DNA of 64,000 nt from Enterobacteriaceae bacterium UBA5654 (GCA_002421005.1 DIJC01000020.1:238140-302139); one strand, 5' to 3'. Positions 16,962 to 25,916 are shown, counted from the first letter of the stretch. Numbers and translations are program-made. The notes: generated by a model not told the origin, from the letters alone.

Positions 16962-18011
16962 TTATTGCGCCCGCACCTGGTTGTAGCGCTCAATGATGGC
17001 CGGGCCATTTTTGTCCCACCATCCGGCATCCATAAACAGGGTGTGCTGCAACCGTTCCGGGGTGGACGGCAAACGTTCCTGACGCGCTTTATCGATATAC
17101 TGCATCGCCTCACTGGTGGTCGGGCCATAGGCGATGTACTTACTGAACTCCGCCTGATGCTGCGGCGAAATAATGTAGTTGAGCAGCTTCAGCGCCGCGT
17201 CCCGGTTGTGCGCCCCTTTGACCAGCGCGAAATAACCGACCTGAGCGACGGAGTCATCCCAGGACATTTTGATCGGTACGCCGGAGTCAATGCCCGACTG
17301 GAAGCGACCGTTCCAGCCCAAAGCCATCACTACTTCACCGCTGGAGAGCGCCTGCACCGGTTCCGCGCCGCTCTTCCACCATTTCGCTACGTAAGGTTTG
17401 ATTTTCTTAATCTGGTTCATCGCCCGGTCGACCCCTTCCGGGGTACTGAGCGTTTTATAGACATCTTCCGGCTTGACACCGTCGGCAATGAGCGCGGCTT
17501 CGATAACTGTGGCTGGTTCGTCCTGCAGGGTGCGTTTACCGGGGAATTTCTTCACATCCCAAAAATCAGCAAAGGTTTTCGGCTGCGGTTTGCCATCCGG
17601 GAAGGCCTTGCCAGAGAAGCCTATCAGGGTGGAGAAAATCTCTGAGGGAACGCCGTAATCGTTGCGCGCGCCGGGGATCACATGCTGTTGATTCACCATT
17701 TCCGGGGTGATCTTTTCAAATACCCCCAGCTTAATGCCGCGGGCCAGGCGCGAGCTATTTTCCGTCACCACGTCCCATGACACGGTATTAGTATCCTGCA
17801 TGGCTTTCAGTTTGCTGACCTGCGGATCGGTATCTTCCACGACATCAATACCGGTTTCTTTATTAAAGGGTTTCAGCCAGGCTTCGCGGATCGCGTCCTG
17901 ATAGGCTCCGCCCCAACTGGCAAAATAGAGCTCATCCGCGCTGGCGGACAGGCTATAGCTCATGGTCAACAGGCCCAATGTCAGACAGCCTGCTTTAATT
18001 GATGGTTTCAT
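16962..18011 (-). CDS. ABC transporter periplasmic binding protein (PotD-like)
   Basis: This 349-residue protein has a Sec signal peptide (MKPSIKAGCLTLGLLTMSYS, cleavage after SASA). The mature part begins DELYFASWGGAYQDAIREAW, typical of the PotD/extracellular solute-binding protein family 1-like group. It captures the imported substrate in the periplasm. It is the first gene of the leftward operon, with AGGAGAGA before the ATG, and is divergent from pxpA. An 85-bp gap before the permease may lower downstream expression relative to the binding protein. Confidence 0.88.
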   Translation of the reverse strand: MKPSIKAGCLTLGLLTMSYSLSASADELYFASWGGAYQDAIREAWLKPFNKETGIDVVEDTDPQVSKLKAMQDTNTVSWDVVTENSSRLARGIKLGVFEKITPEMVNQQHVIPGARNDYGVPSEIFSTLIGFSGKAFPDGKPQPKTFADFWDVKKFPGKRTLQDEPATVIEAALIADGVKPEDVYKTLSTPEGVDRAMNQIKKIKPYVAKWWKSGAEPVQALSSGEVVMALGWNGRFQSGIDSGVPIKMSWDDSVAQVGYFALVKGAHNRDAALKLLNYIISPQHQAEFSKYIAYGPTTSEAMQYIDKARQERLPSTPERLQHTLFMDAGWWDKNGPAIIERYNQVRAQ

Positions 18012-18103
18012 CTGCTCACTCTCTCCTGGTTAAACATTCGCTTATCGGCGCATTCGCCTGCGGTGTCATGATGGCTTTTACCCTTTGGCATTCTCATTGC
18101 ATG

Positions 18104-18121
18104 CATTTGGTATACCAAGTG
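18104..18121. promoter_or_regulatory. GntR/FadR-type operator between the divergent transporter and pxpA promoters
   Basis: TTGGTATACCAA (18107-18118) is a perfect palindrome. It extends to CATTTGGTATACCAAGTG (18104-18121) with one mismatched pair. It fits the TGGTxxxxACCA pattern of FadR-subfamily regulators. It lies 15 bp before the pxpA start and 93 bp before the binding-protein start, so binding could control both directions. Confidence 0.7.
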
Positions 18122-18136
18122 TATCGAGGAGCAATC

Positions 18137-18913
18137 ATGCAAGAAGTGGACCTGAATTCAGATCTGGGTGAAAGTTTTGGTCAATTCAGCGTTGGCGACG
18201 ATGAAGCCATGCTGGATCTGGTGACTTCAGCCAACGTCGCCTGCGGTTTTCACGCCGGGGATGCGCTGGTGATGCACCGCACCATCGCCCACGCCAGAGC
18301 GCGCGGGCTGGACGTCGGTGCCCATCCAGGGTTCCTTGACCTGTGGGGCTTCGGCAGGCGCTACATTATCGGCGACAGCCCGGCGGACATCGGCAAAATT
18401 GTGGTGTATCAACTGGGTGCCATGCAGACCGTGGCGCGGGTCTGCGGCCACGCAATGACTCACGTCAAGCTACACGGCGCGATGGCTACCCAGGCCTTCA
18501 CCGACGATGCTTTATCTGAGGCCATCGTCAGCGCCATTCTCGCCGTGGACCGCCAACTCGTGCTGGTCACCACGCCGCGTAATGCGACAGAACGCGCGGC
18601 GCGCAAAGCCGGGCTGCGCGTCGCCTGCGAAGTGTTCGCCGACCGCAGCTACGGTGAAAACGGACTCACCCTGGCGCGCCATCTCCCGGATGCCATCATT
18701 CACGACCCCGAACGTGCTGCCAGCCGTGCGCTACAAATGATTGAAGAACAAGCAATTCGTACCATTAGCGGCGTCAAAATCCCGATGCCCGTTCACACCA
18801 TTTGCGTTCACGGCGATAACCCGCAGGGCGTGGCTATTGCACGCGCGCTGCGCGAACGTCTGACCGCCGCTGGTGTCGTCATTCGCCCGCTTAGCCAGTT
18901 GGCTCATCTGTGA
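18137..18913 (+). CDS. pxpA: 5-oxoprolinase subunit PxpA (LamB/YcsF family)
   Basis: The 258-residue LamB/YcsF protein is the third subunit of 5-oxoprolinase. Family marks are DLNSDLGESFGQFSVGDDEA, VACGFHAGD and the C-terminal TICVHGDNPQG. The ATG at 18137 is chosen because GAGGAG precedes it and because homologues begin with this motif; an upstream in-frame codon would add a non-homologous leader overlapping the operator. It is transcribed away from pxpBC and leads a rightward unit with a DapA-like gene and an aminotransferase. Confidence 0.9.
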   Translation: MQEVDLNSDLGESFGQFSVGDDEAMLDLVTSANVACGFHAGDALVMHRTIAHARARGLDVGAHPGFLDLWGFGRRYIIGDSPADIGKIVVYQLGAMQTVARVCGHAMTHVKLHGAMATQAFTDDALSEAIVSAILAVDRQLVLVTTPRNATERAARKAGLRVACEVFADRSYGENGLTLARHLPDAIIHDPERAASRALQMIEEQAIRTISGVKIPMPVHTICVHGDNPQGVAIARALRERLTAAGVVIRPLSQLAHL

Positions 18914-19046
18914 GCCGTTGCCACATGAATGAACAAATAACGCTCACTCATTGTGCACATTTGCACCATCGACAGGCAGCCGTCGGTCGTGAAAAACAAA
19001 ACCATCGTCATGCCGCCGTGGTGTGACCTGTAAAGGAGAGAAAGAG

Positions 19047-19970
19047 ATGAAAGACAGGATTGAATGCCGTGAAAGACTGCGCGGAATTTTCAATATCACC
19101 GTGACCCCTTTTACCGCACAGGGTGAGATTGATTACGCCGGACTGACCGCCAATATTGAGCGCGTCATTGGCCTCGGCTATGACGGCATCCTGATTGGCG
19201 GAACCTATGGCGAATTCCCTGCGCTGAACCCTGAAGAGCGAGCGTCAATTTTCCGCCATGTGATGCAGGTGGTCGGCGATCGCGTTCCGGTGATGTTGTG
19301 TAGCGCAGGTTCAGATGCGCGGGTAGTTCGCGAACTGACCGCGCTGGCAGGTGACCTCGGTGGCCTGCCGATGGTCACGCCGCCTTTTGTTTCGGAAGTC
19401 ACCGACGCGCAAATCGTGAGCTTCTTCCGGGAAATGGCACCGTTATCTAAGACCGGGATTCTGGTCTACAACGCGCCGGGCATTGGCATTACTCTTCCCC
19501 CTGTGCTTCTGGAGCAGCTGGCGGGTATCCCGGAGGTCGTGGGCATCAAGCAGGGCGACCTGAGTCCAACTGTTATTGACCAAATTGCCAATCGGTTGTC
19601 CGGCCGTCTGCGTCTGTTCTGCGCCTCAGATCTGGCGTTTTTAGGCCCAATGATGTGCGGTTTTGATGGGATCAGCACCACCAACAGCGGTGCGCTGCCT
19701 GAACTGGTACTGGCCAGTTTCCGGGCGCTGGAGCGAGGCGATGCCATCGCCGCCAGAGAGTTGCACCGCCTGTGGTACGGCTTCCGTGCCCTCGCGCGTC
19801 GCCATGGTCAGCCGCAACTGGTGAAGGCAGCGATGAATCTGCGCGGCTTTAACGGCGGACATGTACGTTCACCGCTGATCGATATCACCCCCGAGGTGAT
19901 TGCCGAAACTCAGGCGGAGCTTCTGCGACTTGCCGCCGATGCGCGCAGCGGCGTCACGCTACCGGCCTGA
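19047..19970 (+). CDS. DapA-family lyase/aldolase, second paralogue
   Basis: This 307-residue TIM barrel is related to dihydrodipicolinate synthase. It keeps the canonical catalytic set: GTYGE (GTTGE-like), the tyrosine of LVYNAPG and the Schiff-base lysine of VVGIKQGD. Unlike the paralogue at 10884-11822 it should therefore be a standard class I aldolase or dehydratase. GGAGAG lies six bases before the ATG. The 133-bp gap after pxpA contains no gene. Its product may feed the aminotransferase that follows. Confidence 0.85.
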   Translation: MKDRIECRERLRGIFNITVTPFTAQGEIDYAGLTANIERVIGLGYDGILIGGTYGEFPALNPEERASIFRHVMQVVGDRVPVMLCSAGSDARVVRELTALAGDLGGLPMVTPPFVSEVTDAQIVSFFREMAPLSKTGILVYNAPGIGITLPPVLLEQLAGIPEVVGIKQGDLSPTVIDQIANRLSGRLRLFCASDLAFLGPMMCGFDGISTTNSGALPELVLASFRALERGDAIAARELHRLWYGFRALARRHGQPQLVKAAMNLRGFNGGHVRSPLIDITPEVIAETQAELLRLAADARSGVTLPA

Positions 19971-20032
19971 ATCCCCTGAGACAAACGAATACGCCGCTCG
20001 ATTGCATGCGGCGTCTAACCAAAGAGAGCACT

Positions 20033-21286
20033 ATGTCAGCACAATTTCTCGCGCCGCGTATGCGGCGAGTTCGCCCGTCGCCGACGGCCGCTATCGCCGA
20101 CCGGGTCCGCGCCCTGCAGCAGCAGGGAATCGACATTATTAGTCTTGGCCTCGGTGAGCTGGACTTTGCTACGCCTGCGGCGATTGGCCAGGCGGGTATT
20201 GATGCTATCCGTCAGGATGAAACAAAGTACACTGCGGTCGGCGGCACCGTCGCCCTAAAAGCCGCCATTATTAATAAATTCAGCCACGACAACGACCTGC
20301 ATTTCACCGCCCAGGAGGTTATTGCTGGCACGGGAGCTAAGCAACTGATCTTTAATGCACTACAGGCCACGCTGAGCAGCGGCCTGGAAGCCATTATTCC
20401 CGCACCTTACTGGGTTTCTTATCCCGATATGGTGGCACTGGCGGATGGTGAATCCGTCATCGTGGCAACTCAGGAACAAGCAGGCTGGAAACTCACACCG
20501 CAATCCCTGGCCGCAGCCATTACTCCGCGTACCCGCTGGCTTATTCTCAACTCGCCATCCAACCCAACGGGTGCGCTGTACAGTCGCGAGGAGCTGCAGG
20601 CGCTGGCAGAAATACTACTGGCCGCACCACAGGTACTGATTCTGGCGGACGATATTTATGAGGCGCTGCGATACGACGGCGCACTTTTCTGTACCCTGGC
20701 TCAGGCTGCCCCAGCGTTGCGGGAGCGTATCCTGACGGTGAACGGGTTCTCAAAAGGTTTTTCCATGACCGGCTGGCGTTTAGGCTATGCCGCCGGGCCT
20801 GAATGGTTAATTTCCGCAATGACCACGCTTCAGTCACAAAGCACCTCCAACCCTTGCTCACTCGCGCAGGCGGCGGGTGTTGCCGCGCTGACCCAACCCG
20901 CCGATTTTCTGCCGCAGTGGCTGGCTACCCTCGTCAGGCGCCGCGATCGGGTGATGGCGATGATAGACCAGGTCGATGGGTTAAGCGCTACGGCACCGCA
21001 GGCCGCGTTTTATATCTTCGCAAATTGTTCCGGCCTTATCGGTAAATCAACCCCCACGGGTGTTCAGCTCAGGGACGACATTGCGGTTGCCGATTACCTG
21101 TTAACCGAAGCTCATGTTGCCACTCTACCCGGAACGGCGTTTGGTACACCGGGGTATCTGCGTCTGGCTTATGCGCTGGATGATGCCCTGCTGGAATCAG
21201 CCTGTCAGAAAATCGCAAACGCCTGCGGGGAACTTTGCCCGACGTTGACAGAACATGAAAGCGTTGGAGAGGCTGTTCTGAGGTAA
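20033..21286 (+). CDS. PLP-dependent class I/II aminotransferase
   Basis: The 417-residue protein belongs to the aspartate/aromatic aminotransferase fold-type I group. It has ISLGLGELDFATP at the N-terminus, the PAPYWVSYPDM and NSPSNPTGALYS segments, ADDIYEALRYDG, the PLP lysine in VNGFSKGFSMTGWRLGY and the carboxylate-binding arginine in YLRLAYAL. It is the last gene of the pxpA unit. It probably interconverts an amino acid and its keto acid in the same pathway; the substrate is unknown. AAAGAGAG precedes the start. Confidence 0.88.
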   Translation: MSAQFLAPRMRRVRPSPTAAIADRVRALQQQGIDIISLGLGELDFATPAAIGQAGIDAIRQDETKYTAVGGTVALKAAIINKFSHDNDLHFTAQEVIAGTGAKQLIFNALQATLSSGLEAIIPAPYWVSYPDMVALADGESVIVATQEQAGWKLTPQSLAAAITPRTRWLILNSPSNPTGALYSREELQALAEILLAAPQVLILADDIYEALRYDGALFCTLAQAAPALRERILTVNGFSKGFSMTGWRLGYAAGPEWLISAMTTLQSQSTSNPCSLAQAAGVAALTQPADFLPQWLATLVRRRDRVMAMIDQVDGLSATAPQAAFYIFANCSGLIGKSTPTGVQLRDDIAVADYLLTEAHVATLPGTAFGTPGYLRLAYALDDALLESACQKIANACGELCPTLTEHESVGEAVLR

Positions 21287-21707
21287 TACCTAATCATCTT
21301 ACTTCAGCCAATTCATACAAACCGCCTTCATGAAGTGAACCCTGAAAGTTGGACATCCAACGATTAGGGGTTTTGCGTTTCAATGAGACCGCAATCTGTA
21401 GAATGTTGGTTCAATCTGCTAAATGTTGATTTAAAACCGGATGGTGCTGGTTCGGTTTTTTATAATAATTCCTCAAAAAAAACAGTTGCCTGTGTCCTGT
21501 GAACATCAAGGCAACTGAAGCAGCACTTTTCACTTATATAGAAGCATTGAGTCAGTTTCATCAGCGATGCAGTCTGCGCCCGTTTTCTGACGTCAAACCT
21601 GTTATCTAAGGTTTTAATTATCTTTTTAAGGCTGACGTAGCCGTTATTCCTGCCCCACATTTGTGCTAATGTCATTTGCTTCTGAATTCGTCAAAAGGAC
21701 TTACCCG
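21287..21707. other. Gene-poor AT-rich spacer with an IS-end-like hairpin
   Basis: I see no convincing gene. At 21338-21372 an imperfect stem (AACCCT-GAAA-GTTGGA-CA-TCCAAC-GATT-AGGGGTT) resembles back-to-back insertion-sequence termini of the IS3 type, but no transposase sequence is present. A minus-strand frame at 21460-21675 (71 codons) has no recognisable features. Confidence 0.3.
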
Positions 21708-22133
21708 GTGATCTCCACTCTGACAGAACTCCAACAACGTTATCCGCAGGCGCACGTTTGGGCGTTTGGTGACTCCGCTGAAATGGCGGATGAACTGGCG
21801 CAACTGGTCATTGCCGGTCATAAAACCGCGTCCTGTTCCTCTTATGAGGCTTATCAGTTACCCGACGGAAAGGCTGGGGTCGGTGATTTTCATATTGTGC
21901 TGGATGGTCGGGGGGAGCCTGCCTGCGTGATCAGAACCACCCGCCTGACGCTGATCCGCTTTAACGAGGTGTCGCCGGAACAGGCCGCGCGCGAAGGCGA
22001 GGGCGATAAAAGCCTGGGCTACTGGCGGCAGGCGCATCAGGAATTTTTTGAACGTGCTGGCTGTTTTAGCGAAGAGATGGAACTGGTTTTTGAGGAATTC
22101 ATGCTGGTGGAGCCTCGCCACGCGAAGGGCTGA
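21708..22133 (+). CDS. ASCH-domain protein
   Basis: This 141-residue cytosolic protein has the ASCH fold: WAFGDSAEMADELAQLV, the G-K-T-A-S motif in AGHKTASCSSYEAY, then GVGDFHIVLDGRGEPACVI and SLGYWRQAHQEFF. ASCH domains are related to PUA domains; some act on RNA and some are amidohydrolases on modified nucleosides. The GTG start at 21708 is chosen for the AAAGGA eight bases upstream and because homologous sequence begins there. It converges with the AI-2E-family gene. Confidence 0.75.
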   Translation: MISTLTELQQRYPQAHVWAFGDSAEMADELAQLVIAGHKTASCSSYEAYQLPDGKAGVGDFHIVLDGRGEPACVIRTTRLTLIRFNEVSPEQAAREGEGDKSLGYWRQAHQEFFERAGCFSEEMELVFEEFMLVEPRHAKG

Positions 22134-22153
22134 TTTAGCCAACGTCAGCGCAT

Positions 22154-22175
22154 AAAAAAGCCCGGCGCACCGGGC
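22154..22175 (-). terminator. Intrinsic terminator of the AI-2E-family gene
   Basis: GCCCGG-CGCA-CCGGGC is preceded on the plus strand by A6 (22154-22159). It thus reads as stem plus U-run for leftward transcripts, 12 bp past the stop codon at 22187. Confidence 0.85.
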
Positions 22176-22186
22176 TGATTAGCTGA

Positions 22187-23305
22187 CTATTTTTCTTCCC
22201 CGTCCGGGTGATTTAACCCTTCTTCAATCACGATTTCGTCGATTTCATCGGCGTTACCCGGATGATCGCGCCCGGAAAGCAGATTCCAGCAGGCGATAAA
22301 CAGCGCGGCAATCAACGGGCCGATCACAAAGCCGTTGATGCCGTAAACTTCCAGCCCGCCAAGCGTGGTGATAAGGATCAGGTAATCCGGCATTTTGGTA
22401 TCTTTACCGACCAGAATCGGGCGCAGAATGTTGTCTGCCAGACCGACAATCACCACGAAGAAGCCAATCATAAAGAAACCCTGCCAGAGCTGACCGGTGG
22501 CGAACAAATAGAGGGTCGCCGGAACCCAGATAATCGCCGCACCGACCGCCGGAACCAGTGACAGAAACGCCATCAGCGCGCCCCACAGGATGCTGCCGTC
22601 AATGCCCGCAATATAGAATGCCAGCCCGCCGAGCACGCCCTGCACAATCGCCACTACCACCGTGCCTTTCACCGTCGCCCGCGACACGGCAGCAAATTTA
22701 GCGAACAGGTGATGCTTCATATATTTCGACAGCGGCAGCGCTTCCAGCGTCAGGCGAACCAGGTAAGGGCCGTCTTTCAGCAGGAAGAAAAGCAGATACA
22801 GCATAATGCCGAAGCTGATGGTGAAGCCGAACGTACCTTTGCCAATTAAGAACGCGCTGCCCGCTAAATATTGCCCACCCTTAAGCGCCACGCCGGAAAG
22901 TTTTTGCTGGATCTGAGTGGCGTTATCGAGATCGTGCTCGGCAAGAAAATGCCGCGCCCATGACGGAAGGTGTTCAAACAGACTGGCAATGACCACCGGG
23001 AACTGGGTGTTATGCTGCTGCAACTTGCCATAAACCAGATTTATTTCAAAGGCTAATGACGAGAGAATAATGGTCAGCGGTGTAAAGACGATCAGGCATA
23101 TAATCACCAGCGTAAGGAATGACGACAGAATATTTCGGTCGCCGAGTTTAGTGCGTAAAATATTTTTAAGTGGATGAAAAATGATCGCCAGTATCGCCGC
23201 CCATAAAATCGCCGAGTAGTAGGGGGCGAGCACGTCGAAAAACGCCCAGGTGACAATAATCAGTATCAGTATAAAAAAACCTTTGGTCAGACCCTTGAAT
23301 CTCAT
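22187..23305 (-). CDS. AI-2E-family (UPF0118) membrane transporter
   Basis: This 372-residue polytopic inner-membrane protein belongs to the AI-2 exporter/PerM superfamily. Hydrophobic segments near the N-terminus (FFILILIIVTWAFFDVLAPY) are followed by a cytoplasm-facing loop, and the conserved C-terminal half contains VQGVLGGLAFYIAGI, NILRPILVG and INGFVIGPLIAALF. AGGAAG lies five bases before the ATG. The family has members linked to AI-2 export or Na+/H+ antiport; the substrate here is unknown. It differs clearly from E. coli YdiK. Confidence 0.85.
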   Translation of the reverse strand: MRFKGLTKGFFILILIIVTWAFFDVLAPYYSAILWAAILAIIFHPLKNILRTKLGDRNILSSFLTLVIICLIVFTPLTIILSSLAFEINLVYGKLQQHNTQFPVVIASLFEHLPSWARHFLAEHDLDNATQIQQKLSGVALKGGQYLAGSAFLIGKGTFGFTISFGIMLYLLFFLLKDGPYLVRLTLEALPLSKYMKHHLFAKFAAVSRATVKGTVVVAIVQGVLGGLAFYIAGIDGSILWGALMAFLSLVPAVGAAIIWVPATLYLFATGQLWQGFFMIGFFVVIVGLADNILRPILVGKDTKMPDYLILITTLGGLEVYGINGFVIGPLIAALFIACWNLLSGRDHPGNADEIDEIVIEEGLNHPDGEEK

Positions 23306-23692
23306 AAGAACTTCCTGAACTTGCTGTAGTTACCCAAAATATACCAGGCATTTGAAATATTACTACTTTTTGGCGGATCTTTTCGCAACAGGCACCTCCG
23401 GCGCAGCAGCGGAAAAGCGTCGCGGGACAGGTTGCCTGTAGCGAAGCGGCAACGCGGGTTTCTTGAGTAAATTCATCATGCACGCCTTAGTACTGAAAAT
23501 ATATTTTGCAATATTTAGCCTTGTGCCGCTTCGTTATTTCCATAGATTACAAATTGGGTAAAAATATAAGATTGCTCCGACTCGTTTTGTTTTATTGGAC
23601 TTGCGAAGCTGACCGCAGCAACTAATATTAAATCTGCTTACAAGGGCGCTGCCCAAATGTTTAAACCCAGAACAGGTAATGAGGTGATTGAT
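23306..23692. other. Intergenic region between divergent genes
   Basis: This holds the promoters of the AI-2E-family gene (left) and yciG (right). The left 170 bp are GC-rich with no gene, and the right 200 bp are AT-rich. No operator or RNA gene could be supported. Confidence 0.4.
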
Positions 23693-23872
23693 ATGACTCA
23701 GCATCGTGGCGGTTCCGGTAATTTCGCAGCAGACAAAAACCGTGCAGCGGAAGCGGGGCGCAAAGGTGGTCAGGCCAGCGGCGGTAACTTCAAAAACGAT
23801 CCCCAGCGTGCCTCTGAAGCTGGTAAAAAAGGCGGGAAAAATAGCCATAGCGGCGGACGTTCTTCCTCCTGA
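23693..23872 (+). CDS. yciG: YciG, KGG-repeat stress protein
   Basis: This 59-residue, highly charged protein has two KGG (con-10) motifs (EAGRKGGQASGGNFKNDP and EAGKKGGKN). It is very close to E. coli YciG, whose gene belongs to the general stress (RpoS) regulon. ATG 23693 matches the E. coli start and has GAGG upstream; an in-frame ATG 12 codons earlier is unsupported. As in E. coli it precedes yciF. Confidence 0.9.
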   Translation: MTQHRGGSGNFAADKNRAAEAGRKGGQASGGNFKNDPQRASEAGKKGGKNSHSGGRSSS

Positions 23873-24029
23873 TATTTTCTTCAGCGCATTAATCAATTCA
23901 GGACGTCAGGAAGTCAGCTAACGGTAATGCTGAAATGATTTATTCACTGTAATTTGTTATTAAGCGGCGCTTTCCTGAATATCTCTTCTGCGCCGCTTTA
24001 TCATAAAATTCAACGACGAGGTAATAATA

Positions 24030-24509
24030 ATGCCAGCGGTCAAAAATCTTAACGATCTATTCATTCATGAATTATCAGATATTTACAGCGCCGAGAAGCA
24101 AATTACCCGCGCCCTGCCCAAAATGGCCAGAGCCGCCACCTCGCCGAAACTCGTCGCCGCGTTTGAAGCGCACCTCGAAGAAACCCGTGGACAGATTGAG
24201 CGTATCGATCAACTGGTGGAAGTGACTGAAGGCGTGCGCATCAAACGTATGAAGTGTCACGCGCTGGAAGGTCTGGCTGAAGAAGCGCAGGAAATTATTG
24301 AATCCGTGGAAGCGGGAGAGGTACGCGATGCCGGGCTGATCGGTGCGGCACAAAAAGTGGAACACTATGAAATTGCCTCCTACGGGACGCTGAAAACGCT
24401 GGCTCTCAAGCTGGGCTATAAAGAAGCCGCAAAACTGCTGGATGAAACTCTCCAGGAAGAGAAGGCGACTGACAGCAAGCTGACGGTAATTGCCGAAAGC
24501 GGCAAGTAA
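24030..24509 (+). CDS. yciF: YciF, ferritin-like stress protein
   Basis: The 159-residue DUF892 four-helix bundle resembles E. coli YciF: DLFIHELSDIYSAEKQITRA, HLEETRGQIERIDQ, KVEHYEIASYGTL and TLQEEKATD. The Glu and His residues fit the diiron ferritin-like core of the family, which is linked to stress responses. It lies 157 bp after yciG. The third E. coli gene, yciE, is absent here and a terminator follows. Confidence 0.9.
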   Translation: MPAVKNLNDLFIHELSDIYSAEKQITRALPKMARAATSPKLVAAFEAHLEETRGQIERIDQLVEVTEGVRIKRMKCHALEGLAEEAQEIIESVEAGEVRDAGLIGAAQKVEHYEIASYGTLKTLALKLGYKEAAKLLDETLQEEKATDSKLTVIAESGK

Positions 24510-24520
24510 GATCTTCCCCG

Positions 24521-24543
24521 CCCGGCGAATTCCCCTCGCCGGG
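24521..24543 (+). terminator. Stem-loop after yciF
   Basis: CCCGGCGA and TCGCCGGG form an 8-bp stem with a 7-nt loop, 11 bp past the yciF stop. The T-tract downstream is weak, so termination may be partial. Confidence 0.6.
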
Positions 24544-24625
24544 CCTGCGTTTCTCCCATTCACACCATCTCATGCATTTCATTACACCCCGTTAAACCCG
24601 GAAACAATTCAGTTGAAAATGCATA

Positions 24626-24650
24626 GAGAATGAGTATAGTTCTCATTCTC
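24626..24650. promoter_or_regulatory. Fur box upstream of the YncE-like gene
   Basis: GAGAATGAG (24626-24634) and CTCATTCTC (24642-24650) are perfect 9-bp inverted arms around TATAGTT. They closely match the GATAATGATnATCATTATC-type Fur consensus. This implies iron-repressed expression of the lipoprotein and receptor genes downstream. Confidence 0.8.
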
Positions 24651-24821
24651 TTTGTTATTCGCAGGCGCGACAAGGATCTTCCTGCTACGCAGTGAACTCG
24701 TTTCACAGGGAAACACTGAGGCACATGGTGGAGCGCGCGTCACGACATACCGGAATTCACAACCATAATCCGGGGTAGCCTCCACTTTTCTGCTTATTTT
24801 GAAGGTGAAGGATTTCTCCTG

Positions 24822-25910
24822 ATGAAAATGAAAATCTCTGCGCTGGCGCTGCTGATGACGGTAGCGCTGGGCGGCTGTACGGCCCAACATACCTCTGCTA
24901 TTAAACCCGCCGCTGAAAGCCCGAAAACGACTGCCGCTGCGCAGCCTGAAAACGTACAAAAACGCGATCTGGCGGATGGCCTGTATGAAGTGGCGTTAAG
25001 CCCGAAAGGTGACGCGCTGTACGTCGCCAGCTCCGAAGGCTTCAAAGATGTGCAGGGCGGGGTGATCTATAAGCTCGATCCGCGCACCCTGAAAACGATC
25101 GGCGCCAGCCATACCGATCTGAAAAACTTCGCCCTGGCGATGTCCGATGATGGACAAACGCTGTACGTTACCAACTCGCTCGATGGCGGTGTCAGCGCCA
25201 TTAACGTCGCGGATGGCAAAGTGAAAAACCGCGTGCTGTTCCCGGAACGTAATCCTGAAGGTTTCCCTTACGGCGCACGCCAAATCCTGCTGCACAATAA
25301 CACCCTTTACATTGGTGCAGTGGCCGATCCGGCCATCATCTGGGTGCTGGATGCGAAAACGCTGAAGCTGAAAACGCGCATCAAAAATACCGGCAAATGG
25401 ATGACCGGCCTGCACTACTCGGAAAAAACCGACCGGCTGTACGCCGCCAACGGCGGTGGCGAGATCCTGGTGATCAACCCGCGCAACAACCGCATCGAAC
25501 AGCGCTGGAAACCGCTGGGCGATAAACCGGCGCTGCTGCTCAATATCGCTGAAGACAGCGAAACCGGACGCCTGTTCGTCACCGACAACTCAAAAGCGAA
25601 AACGACTCTGGTGCTGGATATCCACAGCGGCAACGTGATTAAACAGCTGGATGTTGGTGATTCCCTGTCGGTGAAATACAACGCCAGACGCAACGAAATC
25701 TATATCTCCCAACGCGATACCGGCAAGGTGCTGAGCCTCAATGGCACCACCTACGCCGTGAAACAAGCCTGGGATCTGCCGCCGAATCCAAACAGCCTTG
25801 CGCTCTCTGCTGACGGACAGACGCTGTACGTAACGGTGAAGCAGAAGTTCAACAAAGACCATTCAACCAGCGGACCTGATAGCGTTGTCCGTATTGATTT
25901 GAATAAATAA
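24822..25910 (+). CDS. YncE-like beta-propeller lipoprotein
   Basis: This is a 362-residue exported protein. The signal peptide ends in a lipobox (ALGGC, Cys about residue 19), unlike E. coli YncE, which is a soluble periplasmic protein. The mature part is a seven-bladed beta-propeller of the YncE/YVTN type with repeats such as LYVASSEGF, LYVTNSLDGGVSAIN, LYIGAVADP, LYAANGGGEILVIN and LYVTVKQKF. E. coli YncE is Fur-regulated and binds DNA in vitro; its cell role is unclear. Here the gene follows a Fur box and precedes a siderophore receptor, so a role in iron uptake is inferred. Confidence 0.85.
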   Translation: MKMKISALALLMTVALGGCTAQHTSAIKPAAESPKTTAAAQPENVQKRDLADGLYEVALSPKGDALYVASSEGFKDVQGGVIYKLDPRTLKTIGASHTDLKNFALAMSDDGQTLYVTNSLDGGVSAINVADGKVKNRVLFPERNPEGFPYGARQILLHNNTLYIGAVADPAIIWVLDAKTLKLKTRIKNTGKWMTGLHYSEKTDRLYAANGGGEILVINPRNNRIEQRWKPLGDKPALLLNIAEDSETGRLFVTDNSKAKTTLVLDIHSGNVIKQLDVGDSLSVKYNARRNEIYISQRDTGKVLSLNGTTYAVKQAWDLPPNPNSLALSADGQTLYVTVKQKFNKDHSTSGPDSVVRIDLNK

Positions 25911-25916
25911 CGATCC

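Larger units (their letters stand above)
24510..24821 (+). promoter_or_regulatory. Regulatory region and long leader of the iron-regulated pair
   Basis: No gene lies here. After the yciF stem-loop there is a Fur box (24626-24650) and then about 170 nt of probable 5' leader. The leader contains several pairings: GTGAA-CTCG-TTTCAC at 24691-24705, CCGGA/TCCGG around 24750-24773, and GTGGAG/CTCCAC enclosing the latter. I cannot match it to a known riboswitch. Confidence 0.5.

Noticed and set aside
21338..21372. Hairpin resembling abutted IS3-type inverted repeats
   Set aside because: No transposase, target duplication or second end could be seen, so an insertion sequence is not claimed.
21460..21675. 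Minus-strand 71-codon frame
   Set aside because: No recognisable domain, no ribosome site, and AT-rich spacer composition.
24651..24821. Possible riboswitch upstream of the YncE-like gene
   Set aside because: The leader has stems, but I could not match the conserved boxes of cobalamin, TPP or other riboswitches.
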